A DNA stretch of 64,000 bases from Aliidiomarina iranensis (GTDB lineage Bacteria > Pseudomonadota > Gammaproteobacteria > Enterobacterales > Alteromonadaceae): NCBI RefSeq assembly GCF_003987135.1, contig NZ_PIPJ01000005.1, positions 82,439-146,438 of the forward strand, given 5' to 3'. A program made the translations under genes and the position numbers. Positions 1-9,374 of this stretch are shown piece after piece. Position 1 is the stretch's first letter, and each line of letters opens with the position of its first letter. The notes under the pieces were generated by a model, which had not been told where the DNA came from, ran no database searches, and was given only the letters and a program-made list of their open reading frames with translations.

Positions 1-537
1 AAAGCGGATATTTATACCTCGATACCTTTAGGCGGCCTGGTTACTTTGGCCATTATTTCTACCGCGGCTTCGGCTTATTTTGGTAGTAACGAAGAAATCA
101 CTGGCGCTGCTGATTTAGCGGTTTCACTGCAACCGGTGTTTGGCGACCTTGCAACGTATTTAACCGCTTTTGGCTTGCTAGCGGCGGGGCTATCTTCGGC
201 GATTACCGCGCCTTTAGCTTCAGCGTATGCACTAACCGGCGTGTTGGGTTGGTCAACCAACATGCGCGGTTGGCGCTTCCGGGCAACTTGGTTTTGCATC
301 ATCATTATAGGTGTGCTGGTTTCTTCATTAGGCATTCAGCCGTTCGCGTTAATTGTTTTTGCGCAGGTAGCAAATGGCATTTTATTGCCTCTTATTACTT
401 ATTTCCTGCTTTTGGTTGTGAATCAAAAGCGCATGGGAAAATTTGCTAACACGGCGCGCCAAAACATTGTTGCAGGTCTAGTATTTATGATTGCGCTAGC
501 TCTCGGGTTAAGGAGTATTTGGTTAGCGCTAACCTGA
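1..537 (+). CDS. Nramp-family divalent metal transporter, C-terminal part
   Basis: The reading frame is open from base 1, so the gene begins outside the window and only about 178 C-terminal residues are seen. They hold about four hydrophobic helices and the stretch GLLAAGLSSAITAPLASAYA, which resembles the conserved late helix of the Nramp (NRAMP/MntH) family of proton-coupled manganese and iron importers. The protein would sit in the inner membrane. The family name rests on this one segment and the helix pattern; the metal-binding DPGN motif of helix 1 lies outside the window. No terminator is obvious in the roughly 110 bases before the convergent amidoligase gene. Confidence 0.7.
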   Translation, partial: KADIYTSIPLGGLVTLAIISTAASAYFGSNEEITGAADLAVSLQPVFGDLATYLTAFGLLAAGLSSAITAPLASAYALTGVLGWSTNMRGWRFRATWFCIIIIGVLVSSLGIQPFALIVFAQVANGILLPLITYFLLLVVNQKRMGKFANTARQNIVAGLVFMIALALGLRSIWLALT

Positions 538-646
538 GAAATGAGGATATAGAAGGTGCGCCGGTTGTTAACTAACTCGCCTTCATTGCAAGAGCCAAAC
601 AGGCTAGTGTGAGCGTTAAAAAATAACTCTTGCGATGGCAAATAGG

Positions 647-1669
647 TTAGAGAGTTTGTTTATCCCCATCAGTTAGCTCCGGAACAATGTTATTGGTTAC
701 ATAATGCAGCCAATCATCGCTTAAACCGCTAAAGAGTTTATTGATCTCAGATAGGTATTGTTCAGAAACCTCATTAATCAGGCTTTTATTGGCCGCCAGT
801 TGCTCAACGCGAACCCAATGATTCCAAACTTTGAACAACCCCCAGTTAGGCCGATGAATCTCAGAGCCCGGCAATCGATAATGAAAGGTAGGCCGAGATT
901 TAATGAGCTTATCATTAACCGTATTCAGAACACGCTCTTCATCAATATGGCGAAATAGCGGCAGCATATCGAGCGCTCGGTTGCGTGTTGGGTTGTGTTT
1001 CAAATAATCATCAATTAGCTGCTCACGATCCGGCCAGTAATCGTTCTTTAGAACTAACTCCAAATAAGCTTTCGGGAAGGGATCGATATAGTTACTGATA
1101 CGCCGAGAAATATCCGGAGAAATCTCTTTTAAAAGCCAATCATAAAGACAGAGAAAGCTTTTGATATGGGCGTTAATGGTATCGGCTTCCAAATTAGGTA
1201 ACTCAGGGTTAAGCTGCATACCAAAAGCGTAAGCAATGCTATCGGAGGAACCTTTAGCTCCCGCTTTTCGCAAGGCTTCGATCAGGCCTTCTACTTCATT
1301 TAGCCTACTTAGCGGTAGCGGTGGGCTTACAATTTCAATCGGCACAACACTCTCAGCTAGCCAAGCTAAACCTTTTTCAGCGTTATCGCGCCAATCGTTG
1401 TATTCTGCTTCGCGGCCGATTTTTTTTAAGTAATCGTAATCAAATTCGATACCCCAATCGCCGGCACTATCACCACTAATTACATGCTCATAGCGGCCTT
1501 TCGAGCTTTGCTGGCATTCCTTGCAATGTTGTTCTAGATATTGCAACAGAACATTGGTGGCCTCTTGCAAGTTTAAGCCACTGAACTCGATTTCAACACC
1601 AACGCGGCGTTCCGTATCCCCGCTCGTATGCACACTAGGTGGCTGTATCAAGGCGTGTTTGCTATCCAT
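647..1669 (-). CDS. Amidoligase family protein
   Basis: A 340-residue protein with the RRVGVEIEF motif near residues 21-29, a typical opening of the Amidoligase_2 family (COOH-NH2 ligases with a glutamine-synthetase-like fold). A second motif, GIEFDYDY, and PIEIVSPPL further on also fit. These enzymes are thought to join an amino group to a carboxyl group using ATP; the substrate here is unknown. The start chosen is the ATG at 1669, which has GGAG about 7 bases upstream. A longer in-frame start at 1747 would overlap the upstream gene. It follows the gamma-glutamylcyclotransferase-like gene by 29 bases on the same strand, a pairing reported for this ligase family, which suggests a small two-gene peptide or gamma-glutamyl metabolism unit. 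Confidence 0.8.
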   Translation of the reverse strand: MDSKHALIQPPSVHTSGDTERRVGVEIEFSGLNLQEATNVLLQYLEQHCKECQQSSKGRYEHVISGDSAGDWGIEFDYDYLKKIGREAEYNDWRDNAEKGLAWLAESVVPIEIVSPPLPLSRLNEVEGLIEALRKAGAKGSSDSIAYAFGMQLNPELPNLEADTINAHIKSFLCLYDWLLKEISPDISRRISNYIDPFPKAYLELVLKNDYWPDREQLIDDYLKHNPTRNRALDMLPLFRHIDEERVLNTVNDKLIKSRPTFHYRLPGSEIHRPNWGLFKVWNHWVRVEQLAANKSLINEVSEQYLSEINKLFSGLSDDWLHYVTNNIVPELTDGDKQTL

Positions 1670-1698
1670 TATGCTACTCCCTCTAGTTGAGCTTGCGT

Positions 1699-2130
1699 CT
1701 AATCGTTCCTCGGTGGGTTTATTTCCGTAATGCGCCGATAAACCCAAGCAGGCTTGCCGTCACTTAGGGTATATAAGTAACGCTCGTACTTAACACCCAC
1801 CCGCTCATAGCGATCTAAACGCCGTAATTGCTTAGCGTTCACGTAAAAAACGCGGCCATGTGTTATCGCGCCCTCTTTTGGCAGTAAATCTAAACGATAA
1901 CGTTCGTAGCCTTCGAGCTGCCCTGGTTTGGTGGGCACATAGCCAAAGATAACGAGTGTACGCACTACGGGGTTAGTGAGTGTACCAAAGGCAAACACAC
2001 GGTGTTCAGCTTCTTGATCTATATTTAGCGTGGTTTCGGAAAATGTAAAGCTATAGGGGTTCAACCAAATCCACCAGAAACTCACCACGGCAAGAATAGC
2101 TAGAAAAATAATTCCATACATAAAGCGCAT
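1699..2130 (-). CDS. Gamma-glutamylcyclotransferase-like (AIG2/GGCT) protein, membrane-anchored
   Basis: A 143-residue protein with an N-terminal hydrophobic helix (about residues 4-22) and a short GGCT/AIG2-like domain. VFAFGTL at about 45-51 matches the substrate-binding YGTL-type motif, and LDRYER (Glu109) followed by KYER lies where the family has its conserved acidic residue. GGCT enzymes release pyroglutamate from gamma-glutamyl amines or peptides. The N-terminal anchor suggests the domain faces the periplasm or is membrane-tethered, which is unusual for GGCT. It is the first gene of a probable operon with the amidoligase. Function is inferred from motifs only. Confidence 0.7.
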   Translation of the reverse strand: MRFMYGIIFLAILAVVSFWWIWLNPYSFTFSETTLNIDQEAEHRVFAFGTLTNPVVRTLVIFGYVPTKPGQLEGYERYRLDLLPKEGAITHGRVFYVNAKQLRRLDRYERVGVKYERYLYTLSDGKPAWVYRRITEINPPRND

Positions 2131-2211
2131 AGTACACCTGTAACAAGCGAAAAGTTATATTTTTGTGTATCATGCTAGCACCTTGAACACAAACACACAG
2201 AGAATATTGCC

Positions 2212-3876
2212 ATGGCTTTTAAAACAAATTTAAAAATAACAGCCGCCGCGATTACCGGCTTATTTGTGCTTGGTGCTTGCTCACCAGCACCGGAAACGAA
2301 TACTGTGCCTGAATATCAGCCTACCGCAAGCGCTGGAAATCGTTTAGATATTTATGAACCCGTGCGTTTAGATGTGGATTTATCCCATCTTTCGGATAAT
2401 GAAAAAGAATTAATTTCGCTGTTAATCGATGCAGCAGAAATTATGGATGATTTGTTCTGGCAGCAAGCTTACGCGGGCGATAAAAATGAATTATTGAGCC
2501 GCATTAATGATCCACGTGTGCGCGATTTTGTTGATGTGAACTATGGGCCCTGGGATCGATTGAGTAATATGCAGCCGATTTTACAAGGCGTGGAACCTAA
2601 GCCTCTTGGTGCGAATTATTATCCTGCCGACATGACTCGGGATGAGTTCGATGCCGCCGATCTCCCCGGCAAGGATGATTTATATACCTTGGTTCGCCGC
2701 AATGAAGCGGGCGAGTTGATCACCATTCCTTATTCTGAAGCTTACCAAGCAGAGCTGAGCCAAGCGGCGGCGATTTTACGCGCTGCGGCTACCGTCGCTG
2801 ACGATGAAACCATGGCGCGATACTTGGAAATGCGCGCGGATGCCTTTCTTTCCAATGAATACCAAGCATCTGATTACGTTTGGATGGATATTACCGAAAG
2901 TAATGTTGATGTGATTATTGGCCCGATTGAAACCTACGAAGATCGCTTATTCGGCTATAAAGCAGGATTCGAGGCGTACGTGTTGGTGAAGGACACTGAG
3001 TGGAGTGAGCGCTTAGAGATTTACGCCCAGTACTTACCCAGTTTACAACAAGGTTTACCCGTGGCTGAAGAATATAAAGCTGAAGCACCTGGCACCGATG
3101 CGCAACTAAACGCTTACGATATCGTTTATTATGCTGGCCACTCGAACGCTGGAAGTAAAACCATTGCAGTGAATTTACCCAATGATGAAGAGGTTCAATT
3201 AGCTAAAGGAACGCGCCGCTCGCAGCTGAAAAATGCAATGCAGGCTAAGTTCGATAAAATTCTAGTGCCTATCGCTGATTTATTGATTGTGCCGGAGCAG
3301 CGCCAACACATTACCTTTGATGCGTTCTTTGCTAACACAATGTTTCACGAAGTGGCCCATGGTTTAGGGATCAAGAACTTGGTAGATGGTGAAGGTACTG
3401 TGCGTGCGGCGTTAAGAGAGTATGCATCGCCGCTTGAAGAGGGCAAAGCCGATATACTTGGCCTATACATGGTAACTCAGCTCTTAGAAGAGGGCGTTCT
3501 CACTGAAGGCCAATTAGAAGATTATTATGTTACGTTTTTAGCAGGAATATTTCGCTCAGTTCGCTTCGGTGCTTCGAGTGCTCATGGCCAAGCTAACATG
3601 ATTCGCTTTAACTATTTTGCCGAGCAGGGTGCATTTATTCGTAATGAACAAGGCGAGTATGCGGTTGATATGGAAAACATGCGCGCAGCGATGAATTCAT
3701 TATCAGAGCTTATTTTGCGTTTGCAAGGTGATGGTGATTATACCGGAGTGGCGCAGCTTTTTGCTGAGCTTGGTGGTGTAGGCGCTGGCTTGCAAGGTGA
3801 TTTAGATCGTATTGATAGCGCTAATATTCCTGTGGATATTGTGTTTGAACAGGGTAAATCAGTGCTTGGATTGTAG
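2212..3876 (+). CDS. Zinc-metallopeptidase-like lipoprotein (M49/dipeptidyl-peptidase III-like)
   Basis: A 554-residue exported lipoprotein: a hydrophobic N-terminus ends in the lipobox LGAC (Cys23). HEVAHG at residues 379-384 is a zinc-binding HExxH, and EEGKAD at 409-414 resembles the second metal/catalytic motif (EExxAD/E) of family M49 peptidases. The rest of the protein is acidic. M49 enzymes cut dipeptides from peptide N-termini; many bacterial homologues are described only as Zn-dependent hydrolases. The spacing between the two motifs (about 30 residues) is shorter than in classic dipeptidyl peptidase III, so the exact subfamily is uncertain. It is a single gene, divergent from the GGCT gene and followed by a strong terminator. 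Confidence 0.65.
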   Translation: MAFKTNLKITAAAITGLFVLGACSPAPETNTVPEYQPTASAGNRLDIYEPVRLDVDLSHLSDNEKELISLLIDAAEIMDDLFWQQAYAGDKNELLSRINDPRVRDFVDVNYGPWDRLSNMQPILQGVEPKPLGANYYPADMTRDEFDAADLPGKDDLYTLVRRNEAGELITIPYSEAYQAELSQAAAILRAAATVADDETMARYLEMRADAFLSNEYQASDYVWMDITESNVDVIIGPIETYEDRLFGYKAGFEAYVLVKDTEWSERLEIYAQYLPSLQQGLPVAEEYKAEAPGTDAQLNAYDIVYYAGHSNAGSKTIAVNLPNDEEVQLAKGTRRSQLKNAMQAKFDKILVPIADLLIVPEQRQHITFDAFFANTMFHEVAHGLGIKNLVDGEGTVRAALREYASPLEEGKADILGLYMVTQLLEEGVLTEGQLEDYYVTFLAGIFRSVRFGASSAHGQANMIRFNYFAEQGAFIRNEQGEYAVDMENMRAAMNSLSELILRLQGDGDYTGVAQLFAELGGVGAGLQGDLDRIDSANIPVDIVFEQGKSVLGL

Positions 3877-3936
3877 TACGCAGGATTACAAAACTACGTA
3901 AAGTTGTAGAATTACCTAAATAGTGGTTAAAAAAAC

Positions 3937-3991
3937 AAAAAAGCTCGAGAAATCGTTAAGTAAAACACAACGGTTTTCCTCGAGCTTTTTT
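3937..3991 (+). terminator. Rho-independent terminator after the metallopeptidase-like gene
   Basis: A perfect 13-base stem, AAAAAAGCTCGAG pairing with CTCGAGCTTTTTT, with partial further pairing inside the 29-base loop, ends in a T tract. It lies about 60 bases after the stop. The remainder of the 300-base gap up to 4178 shows no gene; it should contain the promoter of the DUF2884 gene, which I cannot place with confidence. Confidence 0.85.
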
Positions 3992-4177
3992 ATTTTTCTA
4001 TTTAACTCAGTTAAATCATTAGGTTGCATAATTTGGCATGGGGTTTGCTTAATCTGTAGTTAAGGAACAACACTCAAGTAAATTCGAGTTATTTGTTCCA
4101 AAGATATTATTTCATAATGAGCGTTATTCACTAGGAATGACACCAACGCAGATTAGGTATTCACGAGGAAAACCACA

Positions 4178-4990
4178 ATGCTTACAAGTATTCTTGTTGC
4201 CGCAACTATGATCGCCCCAATTGCCGATGATTCGTCAACCCAAGTGCCTTCGCGCCAGGTTACGATTGTAAACTCACAGGATGTGCAGAGCTGCCAGCTC
4301 CGCTTCGATCGAGATATTCATGCATCTTATGAAACGCTCACTGTAAAAGAGGGCGAGCGTGAGCTGTTTCGGATTCTGAAAAACGGTGATTTGTATATTA
4401 ATGGCGCCGAGGTTGGTGTTAATGCTGAAGAGCGCGGCATGCTAATTCATTATAAAAATGGGTTAACAGCACAATCGGAGTTCGTTGTTGAGGTTATGGC
4501 AGAAGCGCTAGAGATGACTTCCTACGCGCTTAGCACAACGTTCACAGAGATGTTCGGTGAGCGCCATAAAATAGTGCGCCGCATCGAAGCACTCAACGAA
4601 ACCCTAGCTGAAGAGTTTTCATCGGTGGCGTATCAAACGAACGACACCTATGTTGTGCAGGGTAGCCAGCTAGATCTGTTTGGCGATCGGTTAGAAGGTA
4701 CGCTTGGAACAGAAATTGAAGCTATCGTTGAAGATTCCATGGGCAGCATGATTTGGATGGTAACAAAGGCTATGTTTTCTGGCTCGGGCAGCTTCGAGGA
4801 ACGCATGGAGCAATTCGGTGAACGCATGGAAAAAATGGGTGAAAACTTAGAAACCACCATGCACGGCTGGGGCGAAGAAATGGAAATTCGTGGTGAGGCG
4901 ATGTGTACTGATTTAGAAAAATTACGAGAAATGGAAGGCCGTATCGTTGAGCGTATTCCGAGCTTTTCTGAATACCGGCTTTTGATGTAA
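4178..4990 (+). CDS. DUF2884 (YggN-like) periplasmic protein
   Basis: A 270-residue protein with a short N-terminal hydrophobic segment that looks like a signal peptide. The layout resembles the DUF2884/YggN family: an early cysteine in a SCQLRF context, a GDLYINGAEVGVNAEERG segment (compare YggN's GNVMYNGKQYSLNAAQRE), a helical acidic middle and a late cysteine (CTDLEKLREME). A Met/Glu-rich stretch around residues 205-235 is probably a coiled helix. GAGG lies about 10 bases before the ATG. No biochemical role is known for the family. It is monocistronic, between two terminators. Confidence 0.6.
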   Translation: MLTSILVAATMIAPIADDSSTQVPSRQVTIVNSQDVQSCQLRFDRDIHASYETLTVKEGERELFRILKNGDLYINGAEVGVNAEERGMLIHYKNGLTAQSEFVVEVMAEALEMTSYALSTTFTEMFGERHKIVRRIEALNETLAEEFSSVAYQTNDTYVVQGSQLDLFGDRLEGTLGTEIEAIVEDSMGSMIWMVTKAMFSGSGSFEERMEQFGERMEKMGENLETTMHGWGEEMEIRGEAMCTDLEKLREMEGRIVERIPSFSEYRLLM

Positions 4991-5079
4991 GTAAAGCCCT
5001 TGGCGTATTGCGTTGGCGGCCAATGATTGCAAAGCTTGGCTCAACCGCAGCTAATTCATAACTTGTGATATCGCAAATA

Positions 5080-5117
5080 AAAAAGCTCACCATGGGTAAC
5101 CATGATGAGCTTTTGTT
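5080..5117. terminator. Bidirectional terminator between DUF2884 and BCCT genes
   Basis: AAAAGCTCA-CATGG pairs with CCATG-TGAGCTTTT around the loop GTAA, with A and T runs on both sides. It lies between two convergent genes and can serve both. Confidence 0.8.
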
Positions 5118-5130
5118 TGCCTAACGCAGG

Positions 5131-7203
5131 TTAACTTTTCGTGTTATCGGCGTTGGAATCTTCGTCTTTTTGCTCTTCACTGAGATCATCATCATGTTGC
5201 GCCAGATCCCAAGGTAAACTGCCTGGCGAATGATGGATGAAGTGCAAATAATTTTCGAACTGATTGAGCACATCGTTAATGATATCGGCTTTCTCAAAGC
5301 CATAGATATCGTATGATTGGCCACCTTGGCGTAAGAATACTTCAGCGCGATAATACTCGTCAGTTTCTTTTTTGCCTTTTTTTGCTACCGCAAAATCAGG
5401 ACGGGCATAAGCGCGAATACGAATTTCATAAGTGAAATCGATTTCATTCTTATCCACATGCAGAATAACGCGCACTGGATCATCTTCAGTAATCACTTCA
5501 GCTTGCCATTTTTGGCTCGTTAGCTCCGTGCATACCTCATCTAAGCATTCCTTACCGGTTTCCCGAATAAAGGTTTCCACTTGGGTAACGCCAGGAAAAT
5601 CAACCAAACCCGCCAAACGCGTTTTCCAGTAGTTAGCGCCGGCATGCACGCCGCGGCGGTGCATTTGCGTATGGCTTCGTAAACTACTGTATTGATGACC
5701 TTCAATCACCAATGCGCGCCAGAGGCCAACTGCTGCTATAAGCATAATAATCGCGAAGGGCAACGCACTGGTTATTGCTGCGGTTTGTAATGCACTTAAA
5801 CCGCCCGCAAGTAACAGCACCGCAGCCACAACACCCTCTGAACTTGCCCAGAAAACACGCTGCCACACTGGCGTATTCGAATTTCCGCCCGAAGCCAGAG
5901 AATCAATTACCAGTGAACCGGAATCTGAAGAGGTGACAAAGAATGTCATGATAAGAATCACGGTTACAAATGAAAGCATGCTGGTGAGCGGTAAATTCTC
6001 ATACAGCTTGAACAAGGCTATTGCCTGATTATTTTGCACCTCGCCAATTAGGCTTTCATAACCTTCAACCATAATCATGTGCAATGCAGTATCGCCGAAA
6101 ACAGCAAACCAGAAAAAGGTAAAGATAGTAGGTACTAACATAACACCCACTACGAATTGGCGAATGGTTCGGCCTCGGCTAATTTTAGCGATAAATAAGC
6201 CAACAAAGGGCGCCCAAGCTATGGTCCAACCAAAGATGAAGAGTGTCCAGTTACCAATCCAATCGCTGCGGCTGTATGCCTGAAGGTTGAATGTTCGTTC
6301 TACGATGTAGTTAAGGTAACTACCGGTGTTTTGCAAGAAAGTTTCGAGTATGTGTACGGTTGGGCCGGCAAAGAATACGAAAAGTAGCAGGAACATCACT
6401 AAGCTCATATTCAAGATAGAAAGGCGTTTAATGCCTTTATCTAGGCCTGCCACTACCGAAGCTATCGCCATCAGGGTGATCACAAAAATTACCACTATTT
6501 GCACAATATTATTTACGGGGATGTCCTCCCATAAATAATTCAGGCCGGTATTAATCTGAATAACTGAGAGCCCCAAAGTAGTAGCTATACCGAACATGGT
6601 GCCAAGAATGGCAAAGGTATCAACCGCATGGCCGGCTGGACCATGAATTTTCTCGCCAATTAATGGGTAAAGTGTTGATCGCATGGAAAGGGGCAATCCG
6701 TGGCGAAACGAAAAATAGGCTAACACTAGGCCCACTAAGCCGTATATGGCCCAAATGTGGAAGCCCCAGTGGAAATAGGATATCTGCATTGCTTGCTTTG
6801 CCGCATCAACGGTAAGTGCCGCACCTTGCGGTGGGCTTGCATAATGCAATACGGGTTCAGATACGCCGAAAAATAGTAGAGCAATACCGTAACCTGCGGA
6901 AAACAACATAGCGAACCAAGAAAGAAAGCTATATTCTGGCTCAGCATGATCAGGGCCTAACTTGATTCGGCCCCACTTGGAAACGGCGATCACCACAATA
7001 AACATTAAAAAGAGAGCAACGGCTAACATATAGAACCAACCGAAATCTTCGGTTATTTTAGCCAAGGTGGCAGAGAAGAACTCGCCAGCGAGTTCTGGGT
7101 TGGCAAGGGTGCCGAGAACCAGAAGGGTGATAACCGCCACCGCGGGAATGAACACTGGCAGCAACAGCCCTGAGCGCCAGCGCGATTCTTTCAATGTGCT
7201 CAT
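5131..7203 (-). CDS. BCCT-family transporter with C-terminal regulatory domain (choline/betaine type)
   Basis: A 690-residue inner-membrane protein with about 12 transmembrane helices in the first 510 residues and a charged cytosolic tail of about 180 residues. The signature GWTIAWAPFVGLFIAKISRG is the conserved helix 8 region of betaine/choline/carnitine transporters. Length and tail match the BetT-like high-affinity choline transporters (E. coli BetT is 677 residues). Substrate is probably choline or glycine betaine for osmoprotection; sequence alone does not settle which. AAGGAG precedes the ATG. No bet dehydrogenase genes are adjacent. An inverted repeat 38-53 bases upstream of the start may be an operator. 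Confidence 0.9.
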   Translation of the reverse strand: MSTLKESRWRSGLLLPVFIPAVAVITLLVLGTLANPELAGEFFSATLAKITEDFGWFYMLAVALFLMFIVVIAVSKWGRIKLGPDHAEPEYSFLSWFAMLFSAGYGIALLFFGVSEPVLHYASPPQGAALTVDAAKQAMQISYFHWGFHIWAIYGLVGLVLAYFSFRHGLPLSMRSTLYPLIGEKIHGPAGHAVDTFAILGTMFGIATTLGLSVIQINTGLNYLWEDIPVNNIVQIVVIFVITLMAIASVVAGLDKGIKRLSILNMSLVMFLLLFVFFAGPTVHILETFLQNTGSYLNYIVERTFNLQAYSRSDWIGNWTLFIFGWTIAWAPFVGLFIAKISRGRTIRQFVVGVMLVPTIFTFFWFAVFGDTALHMIMVEGYESLIGEVQNNQAIALFKLYENLPLTSMLSFVTVILIMTFFVTSSDSGSLVIDSLASGGNSNTPVWQRVFWASSEGVVAAVLLLAGGLSALQTAAITSALPFAIIMLIAAVGLWRALVIEGHQYSSLRSHTQMHRRGVHAGANYWKTRLAGLVDFPGVTQVETFIRETGKECLDEVCTELTSQKWQAEVITEDDPVRVILHVDKNEIDFTYEIRIRAYARPDFAVAKKGKKETDEYYRAEVFLRQGGQSYDIYGFEKADIINDVLNQFENYLHFIHHSPGSLPWDLAQHDDDLSEEQKDEDSNADNTKS

Positions 7204-7240
7204 ACAGAATCTCCTTTTGAAGGTGCGAAATCCGAACCTT

Positions 7241-7256
7241 TAGCCTACTTAGGCTA
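7241..7256. promoter_or_regulatory. Inverted repeat upstream of the BCCT gene
   Basis: TAGCCTA-CT-TAGGCTA is a perfect 7-2-7 palindrome in the 172-base region between the divergent BCCT and channel genes. A second, looser palindrome (TGGCT, seven bases, AGCCA) is at 7281-7297. Their position suggests binding sites for a regulator of one or both genes. The regulator is not known. Confidence 0.35.
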
Positions 7257-7375
7257 GCATTCGTAGCAGAAAAGACAAGTTGGCTAAAATTCAGCCAGCT
7301 TAAAAAAGATAGAAAATACAATATTTTCGAATTCAGGTTACACTTACAACACTTGCCTTTTTATAGGATTAGCGC

Positions 7376-9292
7376 ATGGCTATTGCTACCAGAATTTCCG
7401 CAAAAATTAAATTTTCCATAGAACGCATGCTCGGCGGCGGTGCTCTGCTGCAGTTGCTTTTAGCCTGGGGCATTGTGGTGCTTGTAGCTATCACAGGAGG
7501 TTTGTTGGCTTTCTACCTGAGCCGTGGCGAAGCCGATTTAAGTGAGGAGTTTTGGTGGAGCTTTTTACGGCTTACAGATCCCGGCTATCTAGGTGATGAT
7601 CAAGGGTTATTGCGGCGAGTGATATCAACCTTACTCACGGTGGCAGGTTATGTATTGTTTATGGGTACCCTAGTTGCCATCATGACGCAGTGGTTGTTCC
7701 GGCAAATGCGGCACTTCGAGCTGGGCCAAACCCCAGTTAATTTTCGCAACCATACGGTTTTACTGGGCTGGAACTCGCGCACACTGCCTGTACTTAATGA
7801 GCTGATTAATCCTATTATTCCTGAGCAATACGTAAATAAAATTGCCATTCTTGCGGAAGATATTACCCAAGGGCCATCAGAAGAATTACATGGAGAGCCA
7901 CTTTCTCGTCGGGATCGCCGCCGTATTGTGCTGCGTTCAGGGTCAATTCTTAACCCTGAACACCTAGAGCGCGTAGCAATTGCTGATGCAAGAACGGTAA
8001 TCATTCCTTCTCGGAGTAACTCTGCGGAGCAAACCCTGAGCGCTGATACGGATGTGATTAAAGTATTACTTTCGTTGCAAACGGAACATGCGAGTGGCAA
8101 AGCACCGCGAGTAGTTGCAGAACTGCAAGATGCCCGCAAAGTACCCATTGCGCTGCACACCTATCAGGGTGACTTGCAGGTGATTGCTAGTGATTTGATT
8201 ATCGCTCGTATTCTGAAACGAAGCACTTTGTATCCCGGGTTATCTGGGGCTGTGAATGCGTTGCTGATTGATCCAGAGCAGGCACAGTTTATGCCAGAAT
8301 CGGCCGACGCCTTTGTGGGTAAACAATGGAAACAAGTTTTTGCTGGCGCACAAAAAGCTACACCTTGCGGGATTTTAAGAGCACAACCGGGTAAACGTGC
8401 GGGCACAACTGAAACCATACTTGCGCCTTCTGGCGAGTTTACTATCGAAGCGGGTGATGAGATTTTATATTTAGCGAGTAGCCATGCGGATGCGCAAGAG
8501 CACAACCGGCCCTCAACGCATAGGCCGATGCAGGTAAGTGAGCGCTTAGTAACGCCGGTTCGGGCATTGAAACGTAGGGTTTTAATTTTAGGCTGGAATA
8601 ATCGCGTAACCACATTACTTGATGAAATGGCGAAAGATGATCGCACGAAATACTATGTTACGAATGTTTCCTCGGCAACGGTGGAAGAGCGCCAACAACT
8701 GTTCAATGAGCGTTGGCCGGGAAACACGAAACAGCTAGAAATACATTGGCAACAGGCCGATTACACCGCTGAATCGGTAATGATGGCGTTAAAGCCGCAA
8801 GATTTTGATTCGGTAATGCTGTTTAGTAGTGATCGTTTAGGCTCTGGCGAAGAAGCTGATGCACGAAGCATAGTGGCGTTTATGCTGTTAGATTATCTAT
8901 TGGCACAGGGCAAGCATGCAACTCGGCCTCATATCATGGTGGAGCTACATGATCCGAGCAACGCTGCCTACGTAAACCACAGCAATAATGAAGTTTTGGT
9001 AAGCTCAGTGGTGGTGAGCCACGTGTTGGCGCAGGTGGCAGTGTACCCGCAATTGCGGGTGGTATACGAACAATTATTAAGTGCTGATGGCGCGAGGATG
9101 GCCTTACGGTTCTTGCCAGAAAAGTTGCAACGCACAATATCCGTTGCCGAGTTGCGTGAGTATGCCTTTGCGGAGCGGTCGGTGCTGTTAGGCTATCAAG
9201 AGGCCGGTGATAAAGCGGTGTTGAACCCTTCGGTGAAAACACAGATTAAAGCATCGGCAAAAACACAATTGATTGTTTTACAAGGTGTGTAG
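7376..9292 (+). CDS. CASTOR/POLLUX-type putative ion channel with two NAD-binding-like domains
   Basis: A 638-residue protein. Hydrophobic helices at about residues 23-46 and 83-104 flank a pore-like segment (SLRLTDPGYLG region). Two Rossmann-like RCK/TrkA-N-type domains follow, opening with VLLGWNSR near residue 125 and VLILGWNNR near residue 400. This matches the CASTOR/POLLUX/SYM8-related family, which in plants are nuclear-envelope cation channels; bacterial members are assumed to be potassium or other cation channels. Its divergent placement beside an osmolyte transporter fits a role in ion or osmotic balance, but that is inference. Confidence 0.75.
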   Translation: MAIATRISAKIKFSIERMLGGGALLQLLLAWGIVVLVAITGGLLAFYLSRGEADLSEEFWWSFLRLTDPGYLGDDQGLLRRVISTLLTVAGYVLFMGTLVAIMTQWLFRQMRHFELGQTPVNFRNHTVLLGWNSRTLPVLNELINPIIPEQYVNKIAILAEDITQGPSEELHGEPLSRRDRRRIVLRSGSILNPEHLERVAIADARTVIIPSRSNSAEQTLSADTDVIKVLLSLQTEHASGKAPRVVAELQDARKVPIALHTYQGDLQVIASDLIIARILKRSTLYPGLSGAVNALLIDPEQAQFMPESADAFVGKQWKQVFAGAQKATPCGILRAQPGKRAGTTETILAPSGEFTIEAGDEILYLASSHADAQEHNRPSTHRPMQVSERLVTPVRALKRRVLILGWNNRVTTLLDEMAKDDRTKYYVTNVSSATVEERQQLFNERWPGNTKQLEIHWQQADYTAESVMMALKPQDFDSVMLFSSDRLGSGEEADARSIVAFMLLDYLLAQGKHATRPHIMVELHDPSNAAYVNHSNNEVLVSSVVVSHVLAQVAVYPQLRVVYEQLLSADGARMALRFLPEKLQRTISVAELREYAFAERSVLLGYQEAGDKAVLNPSVKTQIKASAKTQLIVLQGV

Positions 9293-9302
9293 TGGCGAGC
9301 AT

Positions 9303-9331
9303 AAAAAATGGCCGGCAAAAGCCGACCATTT
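9303..9331 (-). terminator. Terminator of the cold shock gene
   Basis: Read on the minus strand, AAATGGTCGGC-TTTT-GCCGGCCATTT forms an 11-base stem with one G-U pair, followed by a T run. On the plus strand the same position would be a C-A mismatch, so the minus strand, from the cold shock gene, is the better assignment. Confidence 0.75.
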
Positions 9332-9374
9332 AACAATTCGTGTTTACACTGCACGGTTGCGGTGAGCAACCTAA

